Both the position numbers and the translations under genes were made by a program. 64,000 nucleotides of DNA from contig NZ_JBEGIK010000001.1 of assembly GCF_040675855.1 (NCBI RefSeq), positions 2,728,001 to 2,792,000 of the forward strand. The letters run 5' to 3'. Under the pieces are notes generated by a model that was given only the letters and a program-made list of their open reading frames with translations, did no database searches and had not been told where the DNA came from. Of the stretch, positions 48,007 to 58,378 are shown one piece after another; within the stretch, counting starts at the first letter, position 1, and every line of letters starts with the position of its first letter. Source of the DNA: Microbacterium sp. LWH3-1.2. GTDB lineage: Bacteria > Actinomycetota > Actinomycetes > Actinomycetales > Microbacteriaceae.

Positions 48007-49146
48007 TCACGGGGCCGGAACGACCTCTACGCGCAGGAGGAGATCGTCGCCTGGTCGCGGCGAACCTCGCCCGTCGGTGTTGTTCGTCAGCAGCCACAGC
48101 GACCCGTCTGGCAGCGCGACGACGTCTCGCAGTCGTCCGTGCTCGCCCACGAACGCGGCGACGGGCTCATCGCGCATCTTCCCCGCGTCGGTGTCGATCT
48201 GCCAGAGCCGCTCGCCGCGGAGCCCCGCCATGAATATCGTGTCGCCGCGGGCGGCGATGCCGCTGGGGCTCGCAGCGCTCGTCGGCCACTGGGCCACCGG
48301 ATCCGTGAACTCCCCCCGCCCGGAGATCCCCTCGACCACGGGCCAGCCGTAGTCTCCCCCCGGTTCGATGCGGTTGAGCTCGTCCCAGGTGTTCTGACCG
48401 AATTCGCTGGCCCACATCGTGCCGTCGGCCGTCCACGCGATCCCCTGCACGTTGCGATGCCCCATCGACCACACGCGCGTGCCCCACGGATTGCCGGGGG
48501 CAGGATCGCCGTCGGCGGTCACGCGCAGGATCTTGCCGTTGAGGCTGTCGCGGTCCTGCGGGGCGTCGCGTTGCTGCGCGTCTCCCGTCGTGATGTACAG
48601 GTAACCGTCCGGGCCGAAGGCGAGGCGCCCGCCGTCGTGGGTGCTCGCCCGCGCGATGCCCTCGAGGATCACCTCAGGCTCGCCCAGCTCGAAGGATCCC
48701 GGCTCGCCGAGCAGCGGCATCCGTGCCACGCGATTGTCGTCGGCCGCACCCGAATAGGCGAAGAGCGTGGGGGCGCCGTCAGTCCGGAGGAGCGCGAGCC
48801 CGTGGAGGCCGGACTCGCCGCCTGACACCACACCGGGGATCACGCCGACTGTGCGGACCTCGCCGTCGGGGGTGAGTTCGAGAACCGTGCCGTCACCGCG
48901 TTCGGAGATGAGGGCTCCCCCGCCGTCGAGCGGCACGACCGACCACGGTGCGACGAGCGCCGACGCGAGGGTCCCGGTGACGGAGCCGGCGCGCCACCAG
49001 GTCTGGGTAGCCGCAGTGGTGCTCGGACCGATCGTGGGTGCCGGCGAAGACGGTGTCGGCTGGGGCGCCGGAGCGCTGCACCCGGATGTCGCGGTCAGCA
49101 CCAGGACGAGGCATCCGACCGCCGCCAACCGGGCGTCGCGCCTCAT
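48007..49146 (-). CDS. PQQ-dependent sugar dehydrogenase lipoprotein (GSDH family)
   Basis: Secreted lipoprotein of 379 residues. The signal peptide ends in TATSGC (lipidated Cys 23). A linker rich in Pro, Ser and Thr leads to a six-bladed propeller of the glucose/sorbosone dehydrogenase family: SGLHGLALL, RLAFGPDGYLYITTGDAQQRDAPQDRDSLNGKILRVTADGDPAPGNP, WSMGHRNVQGIAW and EFGQNTWDELNRIEPGGDYGWP. These match PQQ and Ca-binding positions. No PQQ synthesis genes are seen, so cofactor may be taken from outside. The ATG overlaps the VOC gene stop by 4 nt. Confidence 0.93.
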   Translation of the reverse strand: MRRDARLAAVGCLVLVLTATSGCSAPAPQPTPSSPAPTIGPSTTAATQTWWRAGSVTGTLASALVAPWSVVPLDGGGALISERGDGTVLELTPDGEVRTVGVIPGVVSGGESGLHGLALLRTDGAPTLFAYSGAADDNRVARMPLLGEPGSFELGEPEVILEGIARASTHDGGRLAFGPDGYLYITTGDAQQRDAPQDRDSLNGKILRVTADGDPAPGNPWGTRVWSMGHRNVQGIAWTADGTMWASEFGQNTWDELNRIEPGGDYGWPVVEGISGRGEFTDPVAQWPTSAASPSGIAARGDTIFMAGLRGERLWQIDTDAGKMRDEPVAAFVGEHGRLRDVVALPDGSLWLLTNNTDGRGSPRPGDDLLLRVEVVPAP

Positions 49147-49619
49147 CCGTCCGCCACGGCCGCCTCGAGGACCGCGAGGTCGATGCGCCGCATCCGGAGC
49201 ATCGCCTGCACGGCGCGGTGGGCGACCTCGGGGTCGGGGTGGCGGATCAACTCGACGAGCCGGTCCGGGATGATCTGCCACGACAGGCCCCAGCGGTCCT
49301 TGAGCCACCCACAGGGCTGCTCCTGACCGCCGTCCGCCGTGAGCGCGTCCCAGTATCGGTCGACCTCCGCCTGATCGCGGCACGCGACGTACAGCGAGAC
49401 CGCCTCGGTGAACGGGAACTGCGGACCGGCATCCATCCCGAAGTAGTCCCGGCCGCCGAGCCGGAAGTGCACGTGCATGACCTTCCCTCCCATGCCCGGC
49501 ACCGCCTCGGGGTAGCGGTCGATCGTCACGAGCTCGGAGTCCGGGATCAGCCCCGTGTAGAACGTGACGGCCTCCTCCGCGGCATCGTCGAACCAGAGGA
49601 ACGGGGTCACTGCGCTCAT
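49143..49619 (-). CDS. VOC family protein (PhnB-like)
   Basis: Protein of 158 residues with a PhnB/glyoxalase-like fold: TPFLWFDDAAEEAVTFYTGLIPDSELVTIDRY, then MHVHFRLGGRDYFGMDAGPQFPFTEAVSLYVAC and GWLKDRWGLSWQIIP. It is annotated in many genomes as a demethylase (ubiquinone) homologue, without experimental support. The metal-binding side chains are not obvious, so activity is unclear. It is coupled to the sugar-dehydrogenase lipoprotein by a 4-nt ATGA overlap. The 230 bp upstream to the tRNA gene hold only short spurious frames. Confidence 0.88.
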   Translation of the reverse strand: MSAVTPFLWFDDAAEEAVTFYTGLIPDSELVTIDRYPEAVPGMGGKVMHVHFRLGGRDYFGMDAGPQFPFTEAVSLYVACRDQAEVDRYWDALTADGGQEQPCGWLKDRWGLSWQIIPDRLVELIRHPDPEVAHRAVQAMLRMRRIDLAVLEAAVADG

Positions 49620-49819
49620 GCGTTCCACCCTTGTCGACGCATCGCACCCGCGCAATGGCCGGGATCGCGGATGCCGCGCGCCGAGCCGCACCGCGATCCG
49701 CAGGCCCGCGTCCGCCCGAGCCGTGAACGACCCTGCTCGGCCCGGCTGAGCACCAGCAGCGCCCCGGTGAGCTCGATCGCACGGGTGACGTGGAGTGCCG
49801 CGATGCAGCGGCAAAGCGA

Positions 49820-49844
49820 AAGGCCGCCCTCATCGGGCGGCCTT
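49820..49844 (-). terminator. Intrinsic terminator after tRNA-Ala
   Basis: 10-bp stem AAGGCCGCCC (49820-49829) with GGGCGGCCTT (49835-49844), loop of 5, beginning six bases after the tRNA end. Confidence 0.8.
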
Positions 49845-49849
49845 CTCGG

Positions 49850-49922
49850 TGGACCTGAGGGGACTCGAACCCCTGACCCCCTGCATGCCATGCAGGTGCG
49901 CTACCAGCTGCGCCACAGGCCC
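49850..49922 (-). tRNA. tRNA-Ala (anticodon GGC)
   Basis: 73-nt cloverleaf on the minus strand: acceptor GGGCCTG/CAGGTCC with the alanine identity pair G3:U70, discriminator A73, D arm GCGCAGCTGGTAGCGC, anticodon stem CCTGC/GCAGG with loop ATGGCAT (anticodon GGC), and T arm AGGGGTTCGAGTCCCCT. CCA is not encoded. It reads codon GCC, the major alanine codon in a GC-rich genome. Confidence 0.96.
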
Positions 49923-49993
49923 GGACGCTGTTCCCGCTCTCGCGGGGCAACCCGTCTAGCTTACAACACTCCGAGGGGTGATCCGTACCAGGA

Positions 49994-50374
49994 TCACTCT
50001 TCGGCGGTCGCTCGCGCGGGAAGGGTGATCGGAACCACGGGGCAGTCCTTCCACAGCCGCTCGAGGCCGTAGTAGACGCGTTCCTGCTCGTGGAACACGT
50101 GGACGACGAGGTCGCCGAAGTCGATGAGGATCCACCGGGACTCCTCACGACCTTCGCGACGCAGTCGCTTGTGGCCCGCTTCGAGCAGCTTGTCCTCGAT
50201 CTCGTCGGCGATCGCCGCGACGTTGCGCTCGCTGCGGCCCGTGACGAGCAGGAAGATGTCGACCAGCGGGAGCGGCTGCGACACGTCGAGGGCGACGAGA
50301 TCCTCGCCGCCCTTCGCGTCGGCCGCTGCCGCAGCGGTCTGGAGCATGTCGTGCGACTGCGCGCTCGCCACCAT
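49994..50374 (-). CDS. rsfS: Ribosomal silencing factor RsfS
   Basis: Protein of 126 residues that binds L14 on the 50S subunit and blocks 30S joining when nutrients are short. Recognised by ADAKGGEDLVALDVSQPLPLVDIFLLVTGRSERNVAAIADEIEDKL and WILIDFGDLVVHVFHEQERVYYGLERLWKDCPVV. The ATG overlaps the stop of the upstream membrane protein gene by one base (TGATG). It is the last gene of the rplU-to-rsfS cluster. nadD-rsfS proximity is widespread, here interrupted by one gene. Confidence 0.96.
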   Translation of the reverse strand: MVASAQSHDMLQTAAAAADAKGGEDLVALDVSQPLPLVDIFLLVTGRSERNVAAIADEIEDKLLEAGHKRLRREGREESRWILIDFGDLVVHVFHEQERVYYGLERLWKDCPVVPITLPARATAEE

Positions 50375-51579
50375 CAGAAGACTCCTGTCACGAAGGCGAG
50401 GATCAGAACGCCCACGAGGGCGAGGGCCAGTACGCCCGCGGTGATCGCGAGCGACATCATGAGCTTGCCGCCCTTCTCAGGCACCGGTGGCTTGATGACG
50501 TCGCCAGGTGCCTTCGCGGTGCTGACGGCGGAGCTCGCGGCGATCGGCGTCGGCGAGGAGTGCGAGGGCAGTTCGCCGTCGACGAGCGTCGCGTCGATCT
50601 CCTTGCCGTCGGCGGTGCCCTTGGCATGACCGGTGGAGCCGAGGCCCTCGGGCAGGTTGAACGTGCCCGTGACGATGACCTCGCCCGTCGCGGTGACGGG
50701 CGCCACCAGCGGCGCGACCTCGGGGGCCTGCGACACGATCAGTGCGTTGGGGATCGCGATGGCGCCGGTGGTGCGGGTCAGCAGCTGGTCGAACGACGGC
50801 GGGAACTCGATCGCAGCTGGCTGGCCGGCGGCCGGTTCCTCGTCGAGCAGGCTCGCGCCCAAAAGCGGGTTGACGGCCTTCGGCGCCGCGGCGGGCGCTT
50901 CGGCGCCGTCGGTCCCAGTGGTGCCGGACCCGTTGTCGAACGAGCTCTCCTCGACCTCGGGTGCCGCAGGCTCCGCCGCGAAGGCGGGAACCGGGACCGG
51001 TGCCGCGGGCACGCCTTGCTGCCAGCTCGGCGGAGCTGCCGGCGCGGCTTCGGACTCGCGCGGAATACCGAAAAGCGCGTGCACGCCGCTGTCGGTCGAC
51101 ACCTGCGTGTCGTCCTGAGGGGGCGTGAAGCGCGACGGTGCGGGCTCGTCGAACGGCGCCACGGGCGGTGGGGCGGCGGGGAACGCGAACGTCGGGGCGC
51201 TGCCGCCCGTGGCGGCGGCGTGTGCGGCGACGACCTCCGGCGTGATCACGGGGACCGACGCGGTGCGGATGCGCTCCTGCTGGCGAGCCTGGCGACGCGT
51301 GAGCGGCGACACGCCCAGGTCGACGGCGGAGTCGGGACCCGGTGCCGGCGCCACGGCGGCGGGTTCGGACGGGCGAGGGAACGGCGCGGAGGCCACCGGC
51401 ATCGGCGGCGGGGTCGACTGCATGGCATCGGCCGGGGGCGCCGCGACAGGCGCCGGAGCCTCGGGGGCCTCGCCGTCGCCCGGCGTCGCGGTGATGACGG
51501 GTGTCGATCCCGTGTTCCGCAGCTCGCGGATCTGCTTACGTGTGAGGGCTGGCGTCGCCGGGTGCTCGGGTGTACTCAT
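50374..51579 (-). CDS. Pro/Ala-rich protein with a C-terminal membrane anchor and repeated LTRxQ motif
   Basis: The 401-residue protein is not recognised as a named family. Most is low-complexity (Ala, Pro, Glu, Ser), then one transmembrane segment at the very end ([29 protein letters not shown]) with a positively charged PEKGGK ahead, so the bulk is cytoplasmic or exposed on one side only. Two similar short motifs occur: [10 protein letters not shown]...STPVIT (residues 11-30) and [10 protein letters not shown]...SVPVIT (92-113). They suggest a repeated binding site in a disordered chain. The ATG overlaps the nadD stop (ATGA) and its stop overlaps the rsfS start (TGATG). Confidence 0.85.
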   Translation of the reverse strand: MSTPEHPATPALTRKQIRELRNTGSTPVITATPGDGEAPEAPAPVAAPPADAMQSTPPPMPVASAPFPRPSEPAAVAPAPGPDSAVDLGVSPLTRRQARQQERIRTASVPVITPEVVAAHAAATGGSAPTFAFPAAPPPVAPFDEPAPSRFTPPQDDTQVSTDSGVHALFGIPRESEAAPAAPPSWQQGVPAAPVPVPAFAAEPAAPEVEESSFDNGSGTTGTDGAEAPAAAPKAVNPLLGASLLDEEPAAGQPAAIEFPPSFDQLLTRTTGAIAIPNALIVSQAPEVAPLVAPVTATGEVIVTGTFNLPEGLGSTGHAKGTADGKEIDATLVDGELPSHSSPTPIAASSAVSTAKAPGDVIKPPVPEKGGKLMMSLAITAGVLALALVGVLILAFVTGVF

Positions 51580-52172
51580 TCCTTGCTCCGGTAGAGATGG
51601 TGCTTCGCAATGTATTGGACGACTCCGTCGGGCACGAGGTACCACACGGGGTGTCCTCGCTGAACTCGGTCACGGCAATCCGTCGATGAGATCGCGAGGG
51701 CGGGGATCTCGAGCTGGCTGACGTCGTCGCTCGGCAGACCATCGGTGTTCAGAACGTGACCGGGCCTGGATACCGCGACGAAATGGGCGAGGTCCCACAA
51801 CTCATCATGGTCCCTCCAACTGAGAATTTGCGCTATGGCGTCGGCACCGGTGATGAAGAACAGCTCCGCGTCCGGGCGCTGGGCCTTCAGATCGCGGAGC
51901 GTGTCGATGGTGTAGGTGGGACCGTCGCGGTCGATGTCGACGCGGCTGACCGTGAACCGCGGATTGGATGCCGTGGCGATGACCGTCATGAGATAGCGAT
52001 GCTCGCTCGGCGAGACGTCGGCCTTCTGCCAGGGCTCGCCGGTGGGCACGAAGACGACCTCATCGAGGTCGAACCACTGCGCCACTTCGCTGGCGGCGAC
52101 CAGGTGCCCGTGATGGACCGGGTCGAACGTGCCGCCCATGACCCCGACCCTCGGAGCTGTCGCCAAGGACAT
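51576..52172 (-). CDS. nadD: Nicotinate-nucleotide adenylyltransferase
   Basis: Transfers AMP from ATP to nicotinate mononucleotide, a late step of NAD synthesis. The 198-residue nucleotidyltransferase has [11 protein letters not shown] (13-23) and the C-terminal [20 protein letters not shown] with ISST. ATG 52172 is used; GTG or ATG downstream are possible but would cut into the first strand. It lies ten bases after the stop of the small membrane protein gene and overlaps the next gene by ATGA. Confidence 0.96.
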   Translation of the reverse strand: MSLATAPRVGVMGGTFDPVHHGHLVAASEVAQWFDLDEVVFVPTGEPWQKADVSPSEHRYLMTVIATASNPRFTVSRVDIDRDGPTYTIDTLRDLKAQRPDAELFFITGADAIAQILSWRDHDELWDLAHFVAVSRPGHVLNTDGLPSDDVSQLEIPALAISSTDCRDRVQRGHPVWYLVPDGVVQYIAKHHLYRSKE

Positions 52173-52181
52173 GCAGCAGCC

Positions 52182-52406
52182 TTAGTGGCCGTGCCCCGCT
52201 CTCTGGACGTCGTTCGCGTGAGCCTTGGCGTACGCCTCGGCCTTGTGCGCGTGGCGGTTCGCCACATTGCGGTACGACAGCGTCACGATCGCCAGCGCGG
52301 CGAAGACCACGATCGCGGTGATGCCGTACCCGACGGTCTCGAGGGCGACGTTGCCGTGGTGCTCCGACTCTTCGGCGGCGAGGGCGATGATCGTGACGAG
52401 TGTCAT
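52182..52406 (-). CDS. Small single-pass membrane protein with histidine-rich tail
   Basis: The 74-residue protein has an N-terminal hydrophobic stretch with acidic ends (LVTIIALAAEESEHHG), one clear transmembrane segment (GYGITAIVVFAALAIVTLSY, about 27-46) and a tail with many His, Ala and Lys (NRHAHKAEAYAKAHANDV, ending AGHGH). The tail could bind metal or nucleic acid, but nothing supports a specific role. It is set between proA and nadD on the same strand, so it is transcribed with the cluster. Not recognised as a named family. Confidence 0.8.
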   Translation of the reverse strand: MTLVTIIALAAEESEHHGNVALETVGYGITAIVVFAALAIVTLSYRNVANRHAHKAEAYAKAHANDVQRAGHGH

Positions 52407-52460
52407 TCGGGCTCCGTTCGGGTTCGCCTCTGGGGCGCGGGACTGGACAAGTCTATTCCG

Positions 52461-53716
52461 TCACGCGCGGACCTGCCCGGCACCCCGCGCGAGCCACTTC
52501 GAGCTCGTGAGCTCAGCGAGCCCCATGGGGCCGCGCGCGTGCAGCTTCTGCGTGGAGATGCCGACCTCTGCGCCGAAGCCGAACTCGCCGCCGTCGGTGA
52601 ACCGCGTCGACGTGTTGGCCATCACCACGGCGGAATCGACCTCGGCGAGGAAACGTGCTTCGTTGGCGGCATCCTGCGTCACGATCGACTCGGTGTGGTG
52701 GGTCGAATAGCGGCGGATGTGCTCGAGCGCGTCGTCCAGGTCGTCGACGACACGCATCGCGAGATCGAGGCTGAGGTACTCGGTCGCCCAGTCCTCGTCG
52801 GTCGCAGGGGTGACGCCGACCGCGAGGCGTTCGACGGTCTCGTCGCCATGGACGGTGACCCCGCTCTGCTGCAGGGCCGCCACGACCGGTCCGATGAGGC
52901 GGTCGGCGGCGCCCCGGTGCACGAGGACGGTCTCGACGGCGTTGCACACGCTCGGCCGCTGAGTCTTGGCGTTGACGACGATGTCGCGCGCCCAGTCGAG
53001 GGGCGCCGTCTCGTCGAGGACGATGTGCACGACGCCGGCGCCCGTCTCGATGACGGGGACCGAGGACTCGGTCACGACCGTCTCGATCAGCTGCGCGCTG
53101 CCGCGTGGCACGAGCACGTCGACGACCCCCCGTGCGTGCATCAGCTCGCGGGCTCCCTCGCGGCCGAACTCGTCCACCGTCTGGATGGCTTCCGGGTCGA
53201 TGCCCCGCTCGGCCAGCGCGCCGCGCATCGTGCGGACGAGGGCCGCGTTCGTGTGCTCGGCGGCGGTGCCGCCCCGCAGTACGACGGCGTTGCCCGAGCG
53301 CAGGGCGAGGGCGGCGATGTCGACGGTGACGTTGGGGCGTGCTTCGTAGATGGAGCCCACCACGCCGAACGGCACGGCGACCTTTGTGAGCGACACCCCG
53401 TTCCCCAGCGTCCGCTCGTCGAGAACCCGGCCGACGGGGTCCGGCAGTGCGGCGATCTCGCGCACCGCCGCGGCGAGAGAGGCGACCCGTGGCTCGTCGA
53501 GCCGCAGACGGTCCTGCAGTGCGGTTGAGAGCCCGGTCTCGGTGCCGCGGCGGAGGTCTTCCACGTTGGCCGCCACGATCTCCGGCGCCGCGGCCTCGAT
53601 CGCGTCGGCGATCGAGAGGAGCGCATCGCGCTTCGCGTCGTCGCCGAGGAGGCCGATGCTGCGCGCGGCGTCCTTGGCGAGCAGCATCCGTTCGCGTGCC
53701 GTCGTGGCGGTCGTGG

Positions 53717-53720
<4 letters not shown>
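52461..53720 (-). CDS. proA: Gamma-glutamyl phosphate reductase
   Basis: Second step of proline synthesis: NADPH reduction of gamma-glutamyl phosphate to glutamate semialdehyde. The 419-residue enzyme has the aldehyde-dehydrogenase-like fold with catalytic Cys 259 in PSVCNAVETVLVH, the NADP loop VPFGVVGSIYEARPNVTVD and the C-terminal TDGGEFGFGAEVGISTQKLHARGPMGL. ATG 53720 overlaps the proB stop (ATGA), so the two enzymes, which form a channelled pair, are made together. Confidence 0.97.
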
Positions 53721-56169
<2,449 letters not shown>

Positions 56170-56427
56170 TTACTCCGCGACCGCCACGACGTTGACGACC
56201 TTGCGGCCGCCCTTGTGGCCGAACTCGACCGCGCCCGCGGCCAGTGCGAACAGCGTGTCGTCGCCACCGCGGCCGACGTTGGCGCCCGGGTGGAAGTGAG
56301 TGCCACGCTGGCGGACGAGGATCTCGCCGGCGTTGACGGCCTGGCCGCCGAAACGCTTCACGCCGAGGCGCTGAGCGTTGGAGTCACGACCGTTACGGGT
56401 GGAGCTTGCGCCCTTTTTGTGTGCCAT
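56170..56427 (-). CDS. rpmA: 50S ribosomal protein L27
   Basis: Large-subunit protein of 85 residues near the peptidyl transferase centre. The N-terminus [24 protein letters not shown] is the mature form without the cleaved extension found in Firmicutes. The rest ([43 protein letters not shown]) is typical. It lies 18 bp after rplU and is followed by a hairpin. Confidence 0.98.
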   Translation of the reverse strand: MAHKKGASSTRNGRDSNAQRLGVKRFGGQAVNAGEILVRQRGTHFHPGANVGRGGDDTLFALAAGAVEFGHKGGRKVVNVVAVAE

Positions 56428-56445
56428 CTCTGCGTCTCCTGTGGC

Positions 56446-56754
56446 TTACTTGATGCCGGTGACCTTGACGCGCGTGAGGTCCTGACGGTGCCCCTGGCGC
56501 TTCTTGTAGCCGGTCTTGTTCTTGAACTTCTGGATCACGATCTTCGGGCCGCGCTCCTCACCGAGCACCTCGGCGGTCACGGTGACCTTCGCGAGCTTGT
56601 CGGCATCGGTCGTGACGGTGTCACCGTCGACGAAGAGCACCGCGGGGAGCTCGATCTTGTCGCCGACCTTCGCGGCCTGACGGTCGAGAACGACGATCGT
56701 GCCGACCTCGACCTTCTCCTGCCGGCCGCCGGCGCGCACAACTGCGTAAACCAC
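56446..56754 (-). CDS. rplU: 50S ribosomal protein L21
   Basis: Large-subunit protein of 102 residues that binds 23S rRNA. Family parts: [39 protein letters not shown] and the C-terminal [26 protein letters not shown]. It starts at GTG 56754, about 7 nt after AGG. The leader between the TAAAGT -10 and the start is about 80 nt and begins with a strong hairpin, so autogenous control of rplU-rpmA is possible. Confidence 0.97.
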   Translation of the reverse strand: MVYAVVRAGGRQEKVEVGTIVVLDRQAAKVGDKIELPAVLFVDGDTVTTDADKLAKVTVTAEVLGEERGPKIVIQKFKNKTGYKKRQGHRQDLTRVKVTGIK

Positions 56755-56809
56755 TTCACACCTGTTTCTTCTGGGAGCGCGCGCACGCACTCGGGGACGT
56801 CAACGAAGA

Positions 56810-56837
56810 CTTGGTGCGGATATCTCGACGCACCAAG
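56810..56837 (-). promoter_or_regulatory. Hairpin at the predicted 5' end of the rplU-rpmA mRNA
   Basis: 9-bp perfect stem CTTGGTGCG/CGCACCAAG with a 10-nt loop (tcgagatatc on the minus strand). With the -10 at 56848-56843 transcription should begin at about 56836, so the hairpin forms the very 5' end of the transcript. It could protect the mRNA from RNase or bind L21. Confidence 0.6.
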
Positions 56838-56842
56838 GGTCT

Positions 56843-56848
56843 ACTTTA
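56843..56848 (-). promoter_or_regulatory. -10 hexamer of the rplU promoter
   Basis: TAAAGT on the minus strand, about 80-90 nt before the rplU start. -35 not clear. Confidence 0.5.
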
Positions 56849-56897
56849 CCAGATGCCCGAACACTCCGCGAAAGCGGGCAGCGCGGCATCCGGTGCG

Positions 56898-56903
56898 TAG
56901 GAT
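56898..56903 (+). promoter_or_regulatory. -10 hexamer of a leaderless promoter for the DUF4031 gene
   Basis: TAGGAT, 6 nt (ctggtc), GTG. Confidence 0.6.
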
Positions 56904-56909
56904 CTGGTC

Positions 56910-57176
56910 GTGGCGATCCTGATCGACGATCCTCTCTGGCCGGCGCACGGTCGGCTGTGGGCGCACCTGGTGACCGACACCGACCTCGCGGAGCTCCACG
57001 CGTTCGCCGCGGCGAACGGGATCCCCGCACGGGGATTCGACCTCGACCACTACGACGTGCCCGAAGAGGCGCACGCGCGCCTGGTCGCCGCCGGCGCCCT
57101 TCATGTCAGCGGACACGAGCTGGTGCGACGGCTCATCGCGTCCGGGCTCAGGGTACGGGGGCGCGACCGCCGCTGA
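56910..57176 (+). CDS. DUF4031 family protein
   Basis: Small soluble protein of 88 residues. Family features: AILIDDPLWPAHGRLWAHLVTDTDLAELHAFAAANGIPARGFDLDHYDVPEEAHARLVAAGALHVSGHELVRRLIASGLRVR pattern, with conserved Asp, His, Trp and the DLDHYDVP motif. Function is unknown; the His/Asp pattern suggests a phosphate- or metal-binding site. It is a stand-alone gene with its own leaderless promoter, divergent from rplU, and it ends two bases before the convergent glycosyltransferase gene. Confidence 0.88.
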   Translation: MAILIDDPLWPAHGRLWAHLVTDTDLAELHAFAAANGIPARGFDLDHYDVPEEAHARLVAAGALHVSGHELVRRLIASGLRVRGRDRR

Positions 57177-57178
57177 CC

Positions 57179-58273
57179 TCACCGCCCGGCCGCGGCCGAC
57201 AGTTCGAGCACGTCCGCCGCGCGACCGGGTCCGTCGAGCGTGCGGATCGCATCGCCCAGCCGGCGTGCGCGATCCCGCATGGCATGGTCGGCCAGCGTCC
57301 GCGTGATCGCATGGCGGATCGTCGCGGCATCCGTGCGGCGCGACATCTTCGCCCCCGCGCCCGCACGCGCCACTGCTCGCGCGATGCGCGGCTGATCCGA
57401 CGTTCGATCGAGCGGCAGCACCAGCACCGGCACGCCATGCGCGAGCGCCGCGAGCGTCGTGCCGTGCCCGCCGTGGCCCACGAGGAGCGAGGCCTGGGGG
57501 AACAATTCGTCGTGCGGCATCCATTCGTGCACTTCGATGCCGCCGGGTACCTGCACCTCCCCCCTCGCGACGGCCGGACCCAGCGTGGCGACCACACGCA
57601 CGTCGAGGCCATCGACGGCGTCGAGCACGCGCTGCCAGGTCGAGACGAGGTCGGCGAAGCGGAAGGTGCTGAGGCTCAGCACCACCGTGGGTGCGACGGG
57701 TCGTGCGGGGACGGCGCGTGTCATCGCGCCCGCGTAGACCACCTCGCCGGGCACTGCGGAAAGGTCGCGCTGAGAAGGGAACGGCACCTCGAAGCCCGGC
57801 ACAGATGCCACCAGGATCGGGGCGGCGTGTCGGCGGGGCGCCCGCACGCGTATCCCCCTCGTCCACAGCACCGGCCCTGCCACGCGCGCGCCCGAGGCCA
57901 GGAAGTCGTGCAGTGTGTGCTCGAGCACCGCGAAGCGCTGGTCGATCCGATCAAGCACGTCGAGGACCGCGAACAGTGTGCAGTCGACCACCACGACGTC
58001 GGCGGGGAACGCCGCGATCAGTGCCACGGTGTCGTCGGCGAGGCCGGGGTCGGAGAACAGCCGCAGCAGGCCCGCTGGGCGCGGATCGAGCACGAAACCG
58101 GGTGCGCTCGCGTAGGCCGTGAACCGCAGCCCGGCCGCCCGGTAGGCGTCCGCCTGGGAGTCGTGCCCGAGGATGCGCACATCGTGTCCGCGGTCCGCCA
58201 GCGTTCGCGCGATCGTGATGGTGGGCATGCGGTTGCCGCCGCCGTCCCACGTCACGAAGACGTAGCGCGCCAT
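57179..58273 (-). CDS. Glycosyltransferase, UGT/MGT-like (GT1)
   Basis: GT-B fold glycosyltransferase of 364 residues. The acceptor-binding N-terminal half begins VFVTWDGGGNRMPTITIARTLADRGHDVRILGHDS. The nucleotide-sugar half has VVLSLSTF, then HEWMPHDELFPQASLLVGHGGHGTTLAALAHGVPVLVLPLDRTSDQPRIARAVARAGAG, which matches the GT1 donor signature. Such enzymes in actinobacteria glycosylate macrolides, flavonoids or lipids, often for detoxification. There is no neighbouring biosynthetic cluster, so a resistance or housekeeping role is equally possible. Confidence 0.9.
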   Translation of the reverse strand: MARYVFVTWDGGGNRMPTITIARTLADRGHDVRILGHDSQADAYRAAGLRFTAYASAPGFVLDPRPAGLLRLFSDPGLADDTVALIAAFPADVVVVDCTLFAVLDVLDRIDQRFAVLEHTLHDFLASGARVAGPVLWTRGIRVRAPRRHAAPILVASVPGFEVPFPSQRDLSAVPGEVVYAGAMTRAVPARPVAPTVVLSLSTFRFADLVSTWQRVLDAVDGLDVRVVATLGPAVARGEVQVPGGIEVHEWMPHDELFPQASLLVGHGGHGTTLAALAHGVPVLVLPLDRTSDQPRIARAVARAGAGAKMSRRTDAATIRHAITRTLADHAMRDRARRLGDAIRTLDGPGRAADVLELSAAAGR

Positions 58274-58349
58274 GGCACCCCCGTTTCCGCAACTCCCCGG
58301 GGCTCACACTAGCGACGGGCCGCGACGGCCGACAGTGAGGTCACGGCGC

Positions 58350-58365
58350 CCCGGCCGGAGCCGGG
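58350..58365 (-). terminator. Possible terminator hairpin after rne
   Basis: Short stem CCCGGC/GCCGGG with a TCCG (UNCG-type) tetraloop on the minus strand, 14 bp past the rne stop. Stable but short and with no T-tract, so only a weak call. Confidence 0.35.
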
Positions 58366-58378
58366 ACGGCGTGAGCGC

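Noticed and set aside
49620..49849. Gene remnant between the VOC gene and tRNA-Ala
   Set aside because: No frame shows protein-like composition or recognisable similarity.
49616..49891. Small frame beginning near the tRNA (MACRGSGVRVPSGPP)
   Set aside because: The start is the translated T-arm of the tRNA-Ala gene, a well-known spurious protein pattern. The remainder has no support.
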